A program made the translations under genes and the position numbers. A DNA stretch of 64,000 bases from Flavobacterium sp. 83 (lineage in GTDB: Bacteria; Bacteroidota; Bacteroidia; Flavobacteriales; Flavobacteriaceae): positions 1,116,001-1,180,000 of the forward strand of contig NZ_JQMS01000001.1 in NCBI RefSeq assembly GCF_000744835.1. The letters run 5' to 3'. This document shows, one piece after another, positions 37,124-46,502 of the stretch. The notes beneath the pieces were generated by a model. It was given only the letters and a program-made list of their open reading frames with translations. It made no database searches and had not been told where the DNA came from. Numbering within the stretch: the first letter of the stretch is position 1; each line of letters opens with the position of its first letter.

Positions 37124-37153
37124 CAAAGATAACGTTTTCGTAAATAACACAAA
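37124..37153 (-). promoter_or_regulatory. Promoter of the threonine dehydrogenase gene
   Basis: On the minus strand, TTTG (37153-37150), an 18-base spacer, then TATCTTTG (37131-37124). A full match to the Bacteroidetes consensus. The implied leader is only about a dozen bases, and the position rules out the longer ORF start at 37150. Confidence 0.7.
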
Positions 37154-37327
37154 TTTGATTAAAAAAGTTATAAATTTACTAAAATGATGTTTTAAATGGG
37201 TGTAGAATTCTTAATTTTTGTTCTTTTAAATATAAAAAGAGCGTCAGGAATATTAGATTGTTATTCCTCTGTCGTAATTCGTAATTGTAAATTTACTTTG
37301 TAACTTTGTACTTTAATTCAAATTCAA

Positions 37328-37945
37328 ATGATAAACAAAATAATAGTCTTCTTTTCTCTGATTTTCATCTTGTTTTCGTGTCAAGATGATAGTCAAAAAC
37401 GGATTTCCGAAAACAAGAAAGAGATTAAAAGAAAAGAAGTCATATTTAAAAACATAGAAAAAGGTTGGGTTTTTTATGACACTCCTATAACGGAGGCTTC
37501 TGAAAAAAGTATCGCTACTTGGAATGAATTGCGCATGTTTTTGGCTGAATTAGCTCAAAAGCCTAAAAAATCCATTGGTGCTTTTCAACAAAAAGCGACA
37601 GCACTTTCAAAAAAAGCAATGGCTTTAAACGATAATGTACCATTTAATTTTAATCAACCGCAATTAAAAAGCAGAATTTCGACTTTAATCACTAAAGTTC
37701 GATTGTTGGATTTATTCATCCATTTGGATAATATTCCTGATAAAAAAGTGACAAAGTTAGTTGCTGAAATCAACTTGGAATTGGTTTCCTTGCAAAGACA
37801 AATGGATAAAATTGTAGAAAAAAGTAAAATTCCGGTCGAAGAAGGTGAGGCTGACTTATTGAAAATGATGGATACTGCAAGAGCAATTCCTAATACGCCA
37901 GTGCCTAATTCACCAGTCAATCCAAATATGCCACGCGTTGAGTAA
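37328..37945 (+). CDS. Hypothetical lipoprotein upstream of mfd
   Basis: A 205-residue predicted lipoprotein: signal MINKIIVFFSLIFILFSC, Cys18, then QDDSQKR, an acidic run after the Cys that fits the flavobacterial surface-export signal. The mature protein is helical and charged (about residues 25-180), with a proline-rich end (PNTPVPNSPVNPNMP). No family recognised. Its last eight bases overlap the TTG start of mfd, so the two are translationally coupled although their functions look unrelated. Confidence 0.75.
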   Translation: MINKIIVFFSLIFILFSCQDDSQKRISENKKEIKRKEVIFKNIEKGWVFYDTPITEASEKSIATWNELRMFLAELAQKPKKSIGAFQQKATALSKKAMALNDNVPFNFNQPQLKSRISTLITKVRLLDLFIHLDNIPDKKVTKLVAEINLELVSLQRQMDKIVEKSKIPVEEGEADLLKMMDTARAIPNTPVPNSPVNPNMPRVE

Positions 37946-40900
37946 AAAAGCCTTATATAACACCTACGATAATTCGCCAAAAACGCAGCAAATAGTTGCT
38001 CGTTTATTAGAGAATAATCAAGTAAAAATGCACCTTTCCGGATTACTCGGATCGGCACTTTCCTTTGTAATTCGTGCAATTTTTAAGAAATCAGAGCTTC
38101 CTTTTTTGGTTATTTTAAACAATAAAGAAGAAGCGGCGTATTATTTGAACGACCTCGAACAGATGGTTGGTGATCAAGATGTGCTTTTTTATCCCGGTTC
38201 ATTTCGTCGTCCGTACCAAATAGAAGAAACGGATAATGCGAATGTTTTGCTACGCGCCGAAGTCCTCAACAGAATCAATTCGCGCAAGAAACCGGCCGTT
38301 ATTGTCACCTATCCAGAAGCCTTATTTGAGAAAGTAGTGACCCGAAAAGAATTGGATAAAAACACGTTGAAAGTTGCCGTTGGTGACAAGATTTCTATTG
38401 ATTTTATCAATGAAGTTTTGTTCGAATATGAATTCAAAAGAGTTGATTTCATTACAGAACCCGGAGAATTTTCGGTTCGTGGGGGAATTGTCGATGTATT
38501 TTCTTTTTCGAATGATAATCCGTACCGAATCGAGTTTTTTGGAGATGAAGTAGAGAGTATTCGTACGTTTGATGTTGCGACGCAATTGTCTATTGAAACG
38601 CAAAAAAAGATTACTATAATCCCAAATGTGGAAAACAAAGTTTTTCAGGAAAACCGAGAAAGTTTCTTGGATTATATCTCAGAGAAAACGGTAATTTTTA
38701 TACAAAATACTGAAGATTTTTTATCACAATTAGACAAACAATTTGCGAAGGCAGAAGAAGCTTTTGAAAAGTTATCGCAGGAAATAAAACGTTCGACACC
38801 GGAACAATTGTTCTTGAATCAAGCGGAATTTATAAAAAGAGCATTGGATTTCTCAATTGTGGAATTGAGTTCAAAAGCTATTTTTAGAACCACCAAAAAA
38901 TTCGAATACCACATTCAGCCGCAACCGTCTTTCAATAAACAGTTTGATTTGTTGTTGAATAATCTGAATGAAAATCATTTCAACGGTTACAAAAATTATT
39001 TGTTTTGTTCGAATGATGCCCAAGCCAAACGATTTCATGATATTTTTGAGAGTTTAGATGAGGCCAATTCTGAGAACATCAGAAAACAATACCATACCGT
39101 TGTTTTGCCTTTGTATCAAGGATTTATTGATGAGGAAAACCAAATCACCTGTTATACCGATCATCAGATTTTTGAACGCTACCATAAATTTAGTATCAAA
39201 AATGGCTATTCGAAAAAACAGAATATCACTTTAAAAGAACTCACAACATTATCCGTTGGTGATTACGTGACACACATTGATCACGGAATTGGACGGTTTG
39301 GAGGTTTGCAAAAAATACAGGTTGAAGGCAAAACACAAGAAGCCATCAAGCTCGTTTATGCTGATAATGATATTGTGTATGTGAGTATTCATTCGCTTCA
39401 TAAAATTTCGAAATACAACGGAAAAGACGGAACGCCACCCAAAATTTACAAATTGGGTTCGAATGCATGGAAGATTTTAAAACAAAAAACCAAAGCACGC
39501 GTCAAACATATTGCATTCAATTTGATTCAATTGTATGCCAAGCGCCGATTGGAAAAAGGATTCCAGTTTGCGCCCGACAGTTATTTACAAAACGAATTAG
39601 AAAGCTCGTTCATTTATGAAGATACGCCGGACCAAACTAAATCAACGGCAGAAGTAAAAGCCGATATGGAAAGTGACCGCCCAATGGATCGCTTGGTTTG
39701 TGGAGATGTGGGTTTTGGTAAAACTGAAGTCGCCATTCGTGCCGCTTTCAAGGCGGTAGATAACAGCAAACAAGTAGCGATATTAGTCCCCACAACCATT
39801 TTGGCATACCAACACTACCGAACTTTTACGGAACGATTGAAAGACATGCCAGTTTCTGTGGGGTATTTAAATCGTTTTAGAACGGCCAAACAAAAAGCAG
39901 AAACCTTAAAATTATTAGCCGAAGGAAAACTGGATATAGTGATTGGAACACATCAATTAGTCAACAAGAATGTAGTTTTCAAAAATTTAGGATTGTTGAT
40001 TGTAGATGAGGAACAAAAATTTGGTGTCAACGTAAAAGACAAACTCAAAACCATAGCTGCAAATGTTGATACACTGACATTGACGGCTACGCCAATCCCG
40101 AGAACGCTGCAGTTTTCATTGATGGCAGCGCGCGATTTATCAGTGATTACAACGCCTCCGCCCAATCGTTATCCTATTGAAACGAATGTAGTTGGGTTCA
40201 GTGAAGAGATGATTCGGGATGCGATTTCCTATGAAATTCAACGTAACGGACAGGTTTTTTTCATTAATAATCGAATAGAAAACATCAAGGAAGTGGCTGG
40301 AATGATTCAGCGTTTGGTCCCAAATGCCAGAGTTGGAATTGGTCACGGCCAAATGGATGGAAAAAAACTTGAGGAATTGATGTTGGCTTTTATGAACGGA
40401 GAATTTGATGTTTTGGTGGCAACCACCATCATCGAAAGTGGTTTGGACGTTCCTAATGCGAATACGATTTTTATCAATAATGCGAATAATTTTGGATTGT
40501 CTGATTTGCATCAAATGCGCGGTCGTGTAGGACGTAGCAATAAGAAAGCCTTTTGCTATTTTATTTGTCCGCCATATTCTGCGATGACGGATGACGCCAG
40601 AAAAAGAATTCAGGCTTTGGAGCAATTCAGTGAATTAGGAAGCGGATTCAATATTGCTATGAAAGATTTAGAGATTCGTGGTGCAGGGGATTTATTGGGA
40701 GGTGAACAAAGTGGTTTTATCAATGAAATTGGCTTTGATACCTATCAAAAAATCATGAATGAAGCCATCGATGAACTGAAAGAAAATGAATTCAAGGATT
40801 TATATCCGGAGGAAAATAATTTGGAAACCAAAGAATACGTCAAAGACCTGCAAATCGATACTGATTTTGAGTTGTTGTTTTCTGATGAGTATATCAATAA

Positions 40901-41306
40901 TGTTTCGGAACGATTGAGTTTGTACAATGAATTAGGCGCAGTCAAAAACGAAGAAGAACTCATTATTTTTCAGAATAAATTGATTGACCGTTTTGGTCCA
41001 ATGCCACCGCGTGCTAAAGCATTAATGAACAGTATTCGAATTAAATGGATTGCGACTCGAATTGGGATAGAAAAATTGGTAATGAAACAAGGCAAGATGA
41101 TCGGGTATTTTGTATCGGATCAACAATCCGATTATTACCAATCGAATCGTTTTCAACAAGTGATAAAATTTGTGCAAACCCACAATTCTATTTGTAAAAT
41201 GAAAGAAAAACAAACGCCGGCTGGTTTGCGCTTGCTGTTGACTTTTGACAATGTGAAGAATACCAGGACGGCTTTGGAATTCATGGAAATGTTGGGTGGG
41301 GAATAA
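37938..41306 (+). CDS. mfd: Transcription-repair coupling factor Mfd
   Basis: A 1122-residue cytoplasmic DNA translocase. Mfd removes RNA polymerase stalled at lesions and recruits UvrA. The N-terminal UvrB-like module (about 1-350) includes FYPGSFRRPYQIEE. The RNA-polymerase-interacting CarD-like domain near 440-500 reads SVGDYVTHIDHGIGRFGGL. The SF2 helicase core has Walker A CGDVGFGKTE, DEEQKFGV and LTATPIPRTL, and QMRGRVGRSNKKAF in the second RecA domain. The C-terminal TRCF domain ends ALEFMEMLGGE. The start is TTG, overlapping the upstream lipoprotein gene; no ATG upstream is in frame. Confidence 0.97.
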   Translation: MSKKALYNTYDNSPKTQQIVARLLENNQVKMHLSGLLGSALSFVIRAIFKKSELPFLVILNNKEEAAYYLNDLEQMVGDQDVLFYPGSFRRPYQIEETDNANVLLRAEVLNRINSRKKPAVIVTYPEALFEKVVTRKELDKNTLKVAVGDKISIDFINEVLFEYEFKRVDFITEPGEFSVRGGIVDVFSFSNDNPYRIEFFGDEVESIRTFDVATQLSIETQKKITIIPNVENKVFQENRESFLDYISEKTVIFIQNTEDFLSQLDKQFAKAEEAFEKLSQEIKRSTPEQLFLNQAEFIKRALDFSIVELSSKAIFRTTKKFEYHIQPQPSFNKQFDLLLNNLNENHFNGYKNYLFCSNDAQAKRFHDIFESLDEANSENIRKQYHTVVLPLYQGFIDEENQITCYTDHQIFERYHKFSIKNGYSKKQNITLKELTTLSVGDYVTHIDHGIGRFGGLQKIQVEGKTQEAIKLVYADNDIVYVSIHSLHKISKYNGKDGTPPKIYKLGSNAWKILKQKTKARVKHIAFNLIQLYAKRRLEKGFQFAPDSYLQNELESSFIYEDTPDQTKSTAEVKADMESDRPMDRLVCGDVGFGKTEVAIRAAFKAVDNSKQVAILVPTTILAYQHYRTFTERLKDMPVSVGYLNRFRTAKQKAETLKLLAEGKLDIVIGTHQLVNKNVVFKNLGLLIVDEEQKFGVNVKDKLKTIAANVDTLTLTATPIPRTLQFSLMAARDLSVITTPPPNRYPIETNVVGFSEEMIRDAISYEIQRNGQVFFINNRIENIKEVAGMIQRLVPNARVGIGHGQMDGKKLEELMLAFMNGEFDVLVATTIIESGLDVPNANTIFINNANNFGLSDLHQMRGRVGRSNKKAFCYFICPPYSAMTDDARKRIQALEQFSELGSGFNIAMKDLEIRGAGDLLGGEQSGFINEIGFDTYQKIMNEAIDELKENEFKDLYPEENNLETKEYVKDLQIDTDFELLFSDEYINNVSERLSLYNELGAVKNEEELIIFQNKLIDRFGPMPPRAKALMNSIRIKWIATRIGIEKLVMKQGKMIGYFVSDQQSDYYQSNRFQQVIKFVQTHNSICKMKEKQTPAGLRLLLTFDNVKNTRTALEFMEMLGGE

Positions 41307-41333
41307 AAATATTAAATTTTTTGTTTTAATCAC

Positions 41334-41341
41334 TATATTTG
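41334..41341 (+). promoter_or_regulatory. -7 promoter element TATATTTG for the AraC-type gene
   Basis: Exact TAnnTTTG, 21 bases before ATG 41363. It lies just before the longer possible ORF start and supports the ATG. No proper -33 spacing was found. Confidence 0.45.
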
Positions 41342-41362
41342 ATTTTTACAAATTCATTTCCA

Positions 41363-42295
41363 ATGAAATTAAAATCAATAGACGAGTTTTACAAGGAAAT
41401 CTCTGGAGACTCCAATGCGGAAACGAACACATTATTGCCACATGGTATTCAAAAAGAAATAGGGCATTTCAATGTTTTCAATATCAAAGAGCTTTTTGAA
41501 ACATTCAAAGAAAAGCCCGTAATGCCTTATGATCGTAGAGCCTATTTTAAAATAAGTTTGATAAAAGGGAAGAATAGAGCCGAATATGCTGACAAAGTAA
41601 TAGATATAGAAAAAAATGCATTGCTATTTGCTACGCCAAAGATCCCGTATCATTATGTTCCACAAGATTTGCAGCAACAGTCCGGTCATTTTTGTGTTTT
41701 TACGAGCGAGTTTTTAACCAAAGATAAAAGCGGATTAGATTTAGATAGTCTTCCAATTTTTCAACCAGATGGCTATCCTATTTTTGAAGTTTCCGAGGAG
41801 GATGCTGTCGAAATTGATTTGATATTCAAAAAGATACATAAAGAAATCAACTCTGATTATGTGTATAAATACGATTTGATTCGAAATTATGTGGCAGAGT
41901 TAATACACTTTGGGCAAAAGCTACAACCTGTAACAGCTTTATATTCAAAACACAATTCGGCAGCCAGAGTTTCTTCATTATTTGTGGAATTATTAGAAAG
42001 ACAATTCCCAATTGAATCACCTCGACAACGATTAGAATTAAAATCAGCTAAAGATTTTGCCGCTCAATTGTCCATTCATGTCAATCATTTGAATAAAGTT
42101 TTAAAAGAGAATACGGGTAAAACGACTACTGAATTAATCAGTGACCGATTGATTCATGAAGCTAAGGTTCTATTAAAAGAAACTGATTGGAACATTTCAG
42201 AAATTGCGTATTCACTCGGTTTTGAGGAACTAGCACATTTCTCTAATTTTTTCAAAAAACAAACAACATTGACTCCTATAGCTTTCAGAGTTTGA
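41363..42295 (+). CDS. AraC family transcriptional regulator
   Basis: A 310-residue DNA-binding regulator. The N-terminal cupin-like sensing part spans about 1-180. The C-terminal AraC domain with two helix-turn-helix units spans about 210-310, with SIHVNHLNKVLKENTGKTTT, then NISEIAYSLGFEELAHFSNF and FKKQTTLTPIAFR. The arrangement with an SDR oxidoreductase gene about 100 bases downstream on the same strand is common, and the regulator probably controls it (inference). ATG 41363 begins MKLKSIDEFYKE; the eight-codon upstream extension overlaps the promoter region. Confidence 0.92.
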   Translation: MKLKSIDEFYKEISGDSNAETNTLLPHGIQKEIGHFNVFNIKELFETFKEKPVMPYDRRAYFKISLIKGKNRAEYADKVIDIEKNALLFATPKIPYHYVPQDLQQQSGHFCVFTSEFLTKDKSGLDLDSLPIFQPDGYPIFEVSEEDAVEIDLIFKKIHKEINSDYVYKYDLIRNYVAELIHFGQKLQPVTALYSKHNSAARVSSLFVELLERQFPIESPRQRLELKSAKDFAAQLSIHVNHLNKVLKENTGKTTTELISDRLIHEAKVLLKETDWNISEIAYSLGFEELAHFSNFFKKQTTLTPIAFRV

Positions 42296-42339
42296 ATAGA
42301 TTGATTTGAATTTTGCAAACTCTGGATTGATATTTACAA

Positions 42340-42369
42340 TTGGCTAGCGTTACTTCTACACTAATTTTG
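42340..42369 (+). promoter_or_regulatory. Promoter of the SDR oxidoreductase gene
   Basis: TTG (42340-42342), a 19-base spacer, then TAATTTTG (42362-42369), a full match to the Bacteroidetes consensus, 28 bases before the ATG. An AraC operator could overlap it, but I see no clear repeat. Confidence 0.65.
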
Positions 42370-42397
42370 CTGTATTAATTTAAAACAACTATTTAAG

Positions 42398-43165
42398 ATG
42401 GAATCAAAGAAAAAGAAAATAGCATTAGTAACCGGTGGAAGCCGCGGATTAGGGAAAGATATGGCTTTGAGTCTGGCTAAAAAAGGACTTGATGTAGTGT
42501 TAACGTACCATAGTAAAAAGGAAGAGGCGGAAGCTGTTGTGAAAGAAATTGAAAATTTGGGACAGAAAGCAGCAGCTATTCAATTGAATGTAGCTGAATC
42601 AAGTAGTTTTGATTCTTTTTTTCAAAATGTAACAACGGCTTTAAAAAGCACTTTTGATACTGATAAATTTGATTTTTTAGTCAATAATGCGGGTGTTGGA
42701 GTTCATGAAAGTTTTTTAACAACTACCGAAGCACAAGTAGATAACATGGTTAATATTCATTTCAAAGGAGCGTTTTTTCTAACTCAAAAAGCGGTAGCAG
42801 TAATGAATGATGGTGGCGGGATTATAAATATTTCTTCAGGATTAACTCGTTTTTCTATGCCTGGTTACGCTGCTTATGCGAGTATGAAAGGTGCAATAGA
42901 AACATTGACAAAATACCAAGCAAAAGAATTAGGTGAAAGAAAAATTAGAGTAAATATTGTAGCGCCTGGCGCGATAGCAACTGATTTTGGTGGTGGTGCA
43001 GTTCGTGATAATGAGCAATTAAATCAAATGATTGCTTCGTTGACTGCATTAGGACGAGTAGGATTACCCGATGATATTGGTACCGTAGTTGCTTTTCTAT
43101 GTACAGAAGATGCTAAATGGGTGAATGGACAACGCCTTGAAGTTTCGGGAGGAATGAATTTGTAA
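42398..43165 (+). CDS. SDR family oxidoreductase
   Basis: A 255-residue classical short-chain dehydrogenase/reductase. It has the cofactor motif TGGSRGLGK, the NNAGVG motif, the catalytic Ser in NISSGLTRF and the Tyr/Lys in YAAYASMKGA, followed by VNIVAPGAIATDF and the end VNGQRLEVSGGM. Residues after the second strand (TYHSKKEE) suggest NADP preference (inference). The substrate is unknown. The preceding AraC-type gene is the likely regulator. Confidence 0.92.
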   Translation: MESKKKKIALVTGGSRGLGKDMALSLAKKGLDVVLTYHSKKEEAEAVVKEIENLGQKAAAIQLNVAESSSFDSFFQNVTTALKSTFDTDKFDFLVNNAGVGVHESFLTTTEAQVDNMVNIHFKGAFFLTQKAVAVMNDGGGIINISSGLTRFSMPGYAAYASMKGAIETLTKYQAKELGERKIRVNIVAPGAIATDFGGGAVRDNEQLNQMIASLTALGRVGLPDDIGTVVAFLCTEDAKWVNGQRLEVSGGMNL

Positions 43166-43207
43166 GAATAAATATAAGATCAAAAAACTTATATTATTTT
43201 GAAAATA

Positions 43208-43252
43208 AAAAAGGGGGTATGAAAATTAATTCATACTCCCTTTTGTGTTTTT
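43208..43252. terminator. Bidirectional terminator, SDR / T9SS amylase
   Basis: AAAAGGGGGTATGAA pairs with TTCATACTCCCTTTT with one G-U pair, between convergent genes, with A- and T-rich flanks. Confidence 0.87.
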
Positions 43253-43273
43253 AAAGTAATTGTTTTTATATCC

Positions 43274-45340
43274 TTATTTTATAATCACTTTTTTAGTAAC
43301 ATCAAGATGATTCGTGTTAACATTAACGAAATACAATCCTGTTGCTAAATTGTGGTCAATTTTTGTGGAGACATCAAATTGTTTTACTAAAACAATTTTC
43401 CCATTCAAATCAGTAACTGTCACTGTTGCAAAATCATTAGCGTCCAATTCTGGTAAAATTATATTAAACTGATTGTTGGTTGCTGGATTAGGATAGATTA
43501 TAATCAAAGTAGTTTCGCTTTCTTCATTTGAAATACTTTTTGAATTTGATAAGCGAGAAGTTGCAGTTCCAGCTGCGACTGCGTTCAACTGCCATTGTGC
43601 ACTATAAAAACTATCTTGAGCCCCTGAATATTGGGCAGCTCCTGTTTGTCCTTCTACATTTACAATACTTGCTGGTTGCCATTTATTTCTAATTCTAATC
43701 CAAGTGCCATCAATATATTCGGGAGTCCATTGCGCACTTGACCAGCCTGCCGTAATCGCTCCACATTGAACAGAACCCGTTTGATTTTCGATGTGCATAA
43801 ATTCTCCAGTACCTAGGTTTTTGAATTGTGTGTAGCGGCCATCCACCATTACTTTTTCCCAGCGATAATTATTGTTTGCTACGGTCGCACCATAACCTAC
43901 ATTAGCCCCGGCATCGTAGAGATACGTTCCTTTCCATCTGTTTTTGATGGTATAATAATAGAGGTTCGTAACAACAAGATATTGATAAGGATTTAAGGTC
44001 ATTGTTGCACCAGAAGTTAAGTTAATTGTTGCTCCGGTATATACCTCTTTGAAAGAACCTGCCATGGCTGCTGGAACAACAAAAGTTGAGGATGATCCTC
44101 TGAGGTTTGTGATAACGGTAACTTTTTCACTTCCAGATGTTTTGGTAAAAGCACAAACGTTTGTGTTTGAATAATTGGTCATTGTGCCACGTCTTATGGC
44201 TACGCTTGAGTTTCTAAAATTTAGTATTTTAGTAAAATCTGTTTTTGCGGTAGTATTACTCCAATTAATTTTTACAGAAGTATATGGCCATGGAATTATT
44301 TGATTAAAATCGGCTTCTTGTCCGCTGGTTAAGAACGGAACCCCTCGCATGTAAGCGGATACTAGAAAATTTGCGATTACGCCATCGTGACCTCCAAAAA
44401 CATTCATGGCTGTTTCAGTAGTTTCTGAGTCATGGTTAGCGGTATATCGGGCAATTTGTTGTGAGGCATTTGCCGAAGTATATTCAGTATTGGTAACTGT
44501 TTGAAGTTGGGCTACAGAAGTCCCCGAGTGAACCGATTTAAGTGTATCACCATACCATTTAAACCCAAAATTCATATCAAAACCGGAAGTGAAATTTTGA
44601 GCAAAAGTACCTTCTGCGAATAGTATTAATTTATGCGAAGTAATACCTCTTAAATTACTGATGGCTTGCGTCCAGAAAGTAGCAGGAGCGCTATCAGCAA
44701 AGTCACAACGATACCCGTCAATATTGGAAGCAAAAACCCAATAACGCATGGCATCAATCATTGCCGTTTTCATTGCTGTGCTATTGAAATTTAAAGCGGC
44801 TACATCAGGATACGTACTTAATTGCTGTATCACGCCATTACTTTGAACATAGTAATCGGGATGTTGGGTAATCCAGGGATGATCCCAGGAAGTTTGATTG
44901 GCAACCCAGTCTAAAATAACTGCCATTCCTCGGCTATGAGCGGCATCAGAAAGGTTTCGTAAATCAGTCAGAGAACCATATTCTGAACTAACTGCTTTGA
45001 AATCTTTGATGCAATAAGGAGAATTAGAACTTCTGGAATCAGTTCCGTAAGGGTAAATAGGCATTAGATATAACACATTAATACCGAGGGCTTTGATTCG
45101 GTCTAAATCGGCTGTTACAGCCGCCAAATTACCAGCTGCACTATGCGGACGAATATGCACTTGGTAAATGTTTGCATCTCTGGGATCTGACACTCCTGTA
45201 TATGGGGTTCCGTACTGAGCAGGATCTTGTGCAAAAATAGAACTCGCAAATAAAATCATCAAAAGATTCAAACAAATTAGGAGCACTTTCGATTGGTTGG
45301 AACGGTTATTTAATAGTTTAGAAGTTATTTTTTTCTTCAT
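43274..45340 (-). CDS. GH13 alpha-amylase with lectin-like region and T9SS type-A tail
   Basis: A 688-residue secreted glycosidase. A long signal region (1-37, ending SSIFAQ) is followed by a GH13 barrel. Predicted nucleophile is D213 (DGYRCDFAD), acid/base E243 (LFAEG) and D304 (TANHDSE). In conserved region I the usual His of DWVANH is replaced by Gln149 (DWVANQTSWD), while the paralogue at 51876 keeps His. That His normally contacts glucose in subsite -1, so activity may be altered. Residues about 465-595 hold two or three ricin-type or similar lectin repeats (YRWEKVMVDGRYTQFKNLGT). A T9SS type-A sorting domain (IIIYPNPATNNQFNI ... VTKKVIIK) follows. It is the last gene of the starch locus, after a terminator. 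Confidence 0.92.
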   Translation of the reverse strand: MKKKITSKLLNNRSNQSKVLLICLNLLMILFASSIFAQDPAQYGTPYTGVSDPRDANIYQVHIRPHSAAGNLAAVTADLDRIKALGINVLYLMPIYPYGTDSRSSNSPYCIKDFKAVSSEYGSLTDLRNLSDAAHSRGMAVILDWVANQTSWDHPWITQHPDYYVQSNGVIQQLSTYPDVAALNFNSTAMKTAMIDAMRYWVFASNIDGYRCDFADSAPATFWTQAISNLRGITSHKLILFAEGTFAQNFTSGFDMNFGFKWYGDTLKSVHSGTSVAQLQTVTNTEYTSANASQQIARYTANHDSETTETAMNVFGGHDGVIANFLVSAYMRGVPFLTSGQEADFNQIIPWPYTSVKINWSNTTAKTDFTKILNFRNSSVAIRRGTMTNYSNTNVCAFTKTSGSEKVTVITNLRGSSSTFVVPAAMAGSFKEVYTGATINLTSGATMTLNPYQYLVVTNLYYYTIKNRWKGTYLYDAGANVGYGATVANNNYRWEKVMVDGRYTQFKNLGTGEFMHIENQTGSVQCGAITAGWSSAQWTPEYIDGTWIRIRNKWQPASIVNVEGQTGAAQYSGAQDSFYSAQWQLNAVAAGTATSRLSNSKSISNEESETTLIIIYPNPATNNQFNIILPELDANDFATVTVTDLNGKIVLVKQFDVSTKIDHNLATGLYFVNVNTNHLDVTKKVIIK

Positions 45341-45552
45341 TGGTTTTTTGGTTTTTGGTTAATTAGATTGGTTAATTTTTTTGCATAAACTTTAATAGAG
45401 GGCCGTTGTAATGAGTTTTTTTTCTATTTTTAAAATAGAATTGTAATTAAAACTATAGAGTTACTAGTATTAATAATTGTTTCGCTCCTTTTTTGAAGAT
45501 GTAATTATTATAAGTTCCGGTTTGATGAAAAATTAGTTTTAAAAAGATAAAA

Positions 45553-45574
45553 AAACACCTCGTGAGAGGTGTTT
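45553..45574 (-). terminator. Terminator after the PorP/SprF gene
   Basis: On the minus strand AAACACCTC pairs with GAGGTGTTT around a four-base loop and runs into T-rich sequence. It separates the main starch operon from the T9SS amylase gene. Confidence 0.82.
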
Positions 45575-45595
45575 AAAACAAAATCCAAATTATAT

Positions 45596-46483
45596 TTAAA
45601 ACTTATATTGTAGTAAAATCTCATTTGTATTTTTAGCACTGGCCATCGTTGAAATAGTACTCATTTCATAAGCATATCCAATGATGAATTTCTTGTTAAG
45701 AATAAAATTAGCCATTGCTGCATAGGCTTTATCTGTTCGATACAATGCACCAACTTCAAAATTATTCTGTATTTGCAACATGGTACTGAAATCAACAGAA
45801 AATGGTGCAGCAGTAACATATCTAGCCAACACAGATGGTTTTAATACTAATGTACCCGCTGGATTAAGATTAAAATCATAACCACCGCTTAGATAAACTC
45901 TAGGTTTGTTGGTTTCTACTGTTGCATATCCATTATCATTTTTTGCATTTTGGATATTTAATAATTTTGGAACCGAAAGCGATACATAGAATTTTTCGCT
46001 TTTTAATAAGGCACCTGCACCAAAGTTGGGATTAAAAGTGTGAATGGAACCAAAAGCAGGATCTGCTTCAACTGAATACAGTTCTAATCCAGCTGTATTT
46101 AGATTAAAATTAGTACCGCCAGCATTGATACCCAAATACAAATCGGTGCTTTGAGTCATTTTTACTTTATAAGATAAATTAATGTCTACAGCCGTTTGTT
46201 TTTCTATAAAAGTAGAAGAATTGACAACAGCGATTCCAAAACCAAGATTATTTGCTATTGGCATTCCAAAAGAAACTGCCTGAGTTTTTGGTGCATTTGC
46301 AATTCCGCTCCATTGATTTCTAAGGGAACTTGTAATTACGGTTTGCCCATCAACACCTGCATAAGCAGGATTGATAACATTCATGTGGTATTTGTAAAAA
46401 GCGAAAGAGCCTTCTTGTTGGGCAAAAACCGAACTACCAATTAAGAGTAGTGTGGCCGCCAATATATAATGTATTTTTTTCAT
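45596..46483 (-). CDS. PorP/SprF family T9SS outer-membrane protein
   Basis: A 295-residue outer-membrane protein of the PorP/SprF family. It has a signal peptide (MKKIHYILAATLLLIGSSVFA), then the family start QEGSFAFYKYHMNVINPAYAG, INLSYKVKMTQSTDLYLGIN and a terminal strand EILLQYKF. The family acts with the type IX system. SprF is needed for surface delivery of the type-B adhesin SprB, and genes for other type-B proteins often carry their own PorP/SprF gene. It starts 19 bases after the six-repeat type-B protein gene, so this one is probably dedicated to that partner. Confidence 0.93.
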   Translation of the reverse strand: MKKIHYILAATLLLIGSSVFAQQEGSFAFYKYHMNVINPAYAGVDGQTVITSSLRNQWSGIANAPKTQAVSFGMPIANNLGFGIAVVNSSTFIEKQTAVDINLSYKVKMTQSTDLYLGINAGGTNFNLNTAGLELYSVEADPAFGSIHTFNPNFGAGALLKSEKFYVSLSVPKLLNIQNAKNDNGYATVETNKPRVYLSGGYDFNLNPAGTLVLKPSVLARYVTAAPFSVDFSTMLQIQNNFEVGALYRTDKAYAAMANFILNKKFIIGYAYEMSTISTMASAKNTNEILLQYKF

Positions 46484-46502
46484 GTTACTTTTTATTTATA
46501 AA

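Noticed and set aside
40140-40625. A 161-codon minus-strand frame inside mfd
   Set aside because: It is antisense to the conserved helicase core of Mfd; a shadow of the real codon pattern.
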